Assembly (NCBI GenBank): GCA_022615465.1
Contig: JAKEGR010000181.1
Coordinates: forward strand, 1-10,879
DNA length: 10,879 nt
Direction of reading: 5' to 3'
DNA from: Planctomycetota bacterium
GTDB lineage: Bacteria > Planctomycetota > Planctomycetia > Pirellulales > Lacipirellulaceae
Shown here: positions 9,685 through 10,879 of the stretch, in pieces
Position numbering within the stretch: the first letter of the stretch is position 1
How the letters are laid out: the number at the start of each line of letters is the position of its first letter
The notes under the pieces: generated by a model
The model's input: the letters and a program-made list of their open reading frames with translations, nothing else
Databases searched by the model: none
Told to the model about the DNA's origin: nothing
Made by a program: the position numbers and the translations under genes

Positions 9685-9692
9685 CTGACAGA

Positions 9693-9721
9693 GGGGGCTG
9701 GTCGATCCGTCGCCAGCCCTC
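9693..9721. terminator. hairpin between convergent purQ and DUF6807 genes
   Basis: gggggctgg (9693-9701) pairs with ccagccctc (9713-9721), a nine-base stem with one G.T pair and an 11-base loop. It lies in the 65-base gap between the purQ stop (9684) and the stop of the opposing gene (9750). The position suits a shared bidirectional terminator. No T-run follows on either strand, so intrinsic termination is uncertain. Confidence 0.4.
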
Positions 9722-9749
9722 GATCTCCAGGCCGGGAAACAGTACGGCA

Positions 9750-10718
9750 TTACCGCCCAGCGTACTCTTGGTACTCGCTACGCAACTTCGCCGCGTCCCA
9801 TCGTCCTGGATGAACAATCAACCGATAGCGGAGCGTGAAGCTTCCGCGAGCAGGGACGTCGAACGGCTCGTAGGTCATGAAAGCCGCGTTAAGATAACTC
9901 ATCACATCCGACCGGATGGCATACCAATCGATAGGATGTCGTGGATTGTCCGGATGATCCAGCATGGCGATCCCCGCCTCGCGGCCAGCAATCAGGCCGT
10001 TGTAGTCGAATGCAACGCTTTTCGACCGATGAATGCCGTCGCCAGCGAACTCTGCCTCCTGCTCAGCCGAACTTGCGCGGCGCTCGTCGAGTTCTCTTGC
10101 ATAGCGTATCGACAACCCACCGTATCCTCCATGCGCCACTCCACCCGGCGCCGGGGGAACTGGCGTACAGGCCAAAGTAACGTCCGCCTCCCCAGCCTGG
10201 AAATCCGACCGCCAATCGATCCAGTACTGCCCCAACTCATCGGGGGCCGATAGGAATAACTTGCGGTGTTCCTTCAGCACCACGGGACCGTCTGGTAGTG
10301 AATAAGTCAATTCCATGACAATGTCCGCCGAAGAATCTGGATGCGGATTGATGTGGACGTCGCTCCACGCGGTCCGCCCCAGCGGACGTTGGGTTTCGGG
10401 CATGTGCTCCCAGTAGTTCACGCCGTTGATAAATTTCCATGAGAACCACAACCCGTGATGCCAGGCGTGATCCGGCGGGCGGTCGACCGTGAGCGGGGCC
10501 AAGCCCGGCAAACCCAACGGGTGGAAGTACGGCTTCGGCTGTTCCGCGCCGAAGTTAAACTGCCACACGACTCCGTCTTGGCCCACGAGGGCAATTGACT
10601 GCTCGGCTTTCTGCTCCCAGTGTAACTGGGGTGTTCCGGCCTCTTCGGCCGCGCAAGGCAACGGTCGCACGACTCCAACGACGACAATCAATAGAACAAT
10701 TCTCACCTGTATCGGCAT
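9750..10718 (-). CDS. exported DUF6807 / 'PmoA-family' protein
   Basis: This is a 322-residue protein of the family Pfam named PmoA (now DUF6807). Despite the old name it is unrelated in function to particulate methane monooxygenase. It starts at ATG 10718, preceded by GAGGA (10726-10730) at 7 bases. A signal peptide follows: MPIQVRIVLLIVVVGVVR, with cleavage near PCAA/EEA. Family marks are KPYFHPLGLPG (residues 62-72), DHAWHHGLWFSW (83-94) and GVNYWEH (99-105). Later come beta strands and GGYGGLSIRYA, and the C-terminal FTLRYRLIVHPG. The His-rich DHAWHH segment could bind a metal or sugar, which is inference; no activity is established. Members are often found beside Gfo/Idh/MocA oxidoreductases in planctomycetes, as here: the stop of such a gene lies 17 bases upstream. 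A TTG at 10739 is a weaker alternative start. Confidence 0.85.
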   Translation of the reverse strand: MPIQVRIVLLIVVVGVVRPLPCAAEEAGTPQLHWEQKAEQSIALVGQDGVVWQFNFGAEQPKPYFHPLGLPGLAPLTVDRPPDHAWHHGLWFSWKFINGVNYWEHMPETQRPLGRTAWSDVHINPHPDSSADIVMELTYSLPDGPVVLKEHRKLFLSAPDELGQYWIDWRSDFQAGEADVTLACTPVPPAPGGVAHGGYGGLSIRYARELDERRASSAEQEAEFAGDGIHRSKSVAFDYNGLIAGREAGIAMLDHPDNPRHPIDWYAIRSDVMSYLNAAFMTYEPFDVPARGSFTLRYRLIVHPGRWDAAKLRSEYQEYAGR

Positions 10719-10725
10719 TTGTGCA

Positions 10726-10730
10726 TCCTC
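10726..10730 (-). promoter_or_regulatory. ribosome binding site deciding the DUF6807 start
   Basis: GAGGA on the minus strand lies 7 bases before ATG 10718. It falls in the 17-base gap after the stop of the upstream oxidoreductase gene and favours ATG 10718 over TTG 10739. Confidence 0.6.
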
Positions 10731-10735
10731 GGCAA

Positions 10736-10879
10736 TCAAGAAAGTAAAAACGATTCGTTATTACGGTCGAACTTCACCACTTTGTTTTCGCGGTGCGAAA
10801 TAATTCCCATCGAAAGCGGCGCCTGGACGCGGACTGCCATTTCAATGTTGCACTTGGGCTGCTGCCGCGTCTTGACGCA
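10736..10879 (-). CDS. Gfo/Idh/MocA-family oxidoreductase, C-terminal end (5' end outside window)
   Basis: Reading the minus strand from the right edge gives 47 residues with no stop until TGA at 10736-10738. The peptide CVKTRQQPKCNIEMAVRVQA resembles the last helix and strand region of Gfo/Idh/MocA oxidoreductases, which typically carry 'F..CV+(S/T)R+QP...IE.(A/G).R'. It continues SMGIISHRENKVVKFD and ends NNESFLLS, again like the closing strands of planctomycete members. These enzymes use NAD(P) to oxidise or reduce sugars or inositols, and planctomycetes have many, often exported. Only the C-terminus is visible, so neither cofactor site nor catalytic Lys can be checked. The DUF6807 gene follows after 17 bases on the same strand, suggesting an operon. 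Confidence 0.6.
   Translation of the reverse strand, partial: CVKTRQQPKCNIEMAVRVQAPLSMGIISHRENKVVKFDRNNESFLLS

Noticed and set aside
9750..10718. Methane monooxygenase subunit, from the family name PmoA
   Set aside because: The protein is exported and soluble-looking, without the membrane helices of particulate methane monooxygenase. The Pfam name is historical and misleading.

Overview
The window looks like a stretch of a Planctomycetota chromosome, most likely of the Pirellula/Rhodopirellula type. The reasons are family content rather than a marker gene. There is the tail of a protein with an SHD1 (Sla1 homology 1) domain, a secreted DUF1573 protein, a secreted thioredoxin/NHL-propeller protein, and a Gfo/Idh/MocA oxidoreductase followed by a DUF6807 ('PmoA-family') protein. 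There is also a GTTGAAAAA-GGGAC palindromic repeat of a kind I associate from memory with these genomes. GC content is fairly high, so long shadow ORFs run antisense to the real genes.

Layout. 3-293 (+) is the end of an SHD1 protein that enters from the left edge. It converges on 399-1370 (-), an exported, aromatic-rich, probable outer-membrane beta-barrel protein. 1371-1720 is non-coding and carries a nested palindromic repeat with a related motif further right. 1721-2821 (-) is an exported DUF1573 protein. 2822-3172 is a divergent intergenic region with weak promoter-like boxes. 3173-4903 (+) is an exported NHLRC2-like protein: a thioredoxin fold with a CCINC active-site motif followed by a six-bladed NHL propeller. 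4983-5837, 5821-8769 and 8833-9684 (+) form a tight tyrA-purL-purQ cluster. From 9750 to the right edge the minus strand carries a two-gene unit: the C-terminus of a Gfo/Idh/MocA oxidoreductase and, 17 bases downstream, a DUF6807 protein.

How the genes work together. PurL (here with a PurS-like N-terminal region) and PurQ are the synthetase and glutaminase parts of FGAM synthase, step four of purine synthesis. They are probably co-transcribed with prephenate dehydrogenase (TyrA), whose end overlaps the start of purL. The Gfo/Idh/MocA plus DUF6807 pair is probably one operon of carbohydrate-related exported or periplasmic proteins. The other genes look independent.

I see no clear undescribed defence or mobile system. 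The observations most worth following up are the nested palindromic repeat, a repeat-like in-frame insertion inside PurQ, the bacterial NHLRC2 homologue, and the possible leaderless start of tyrA.
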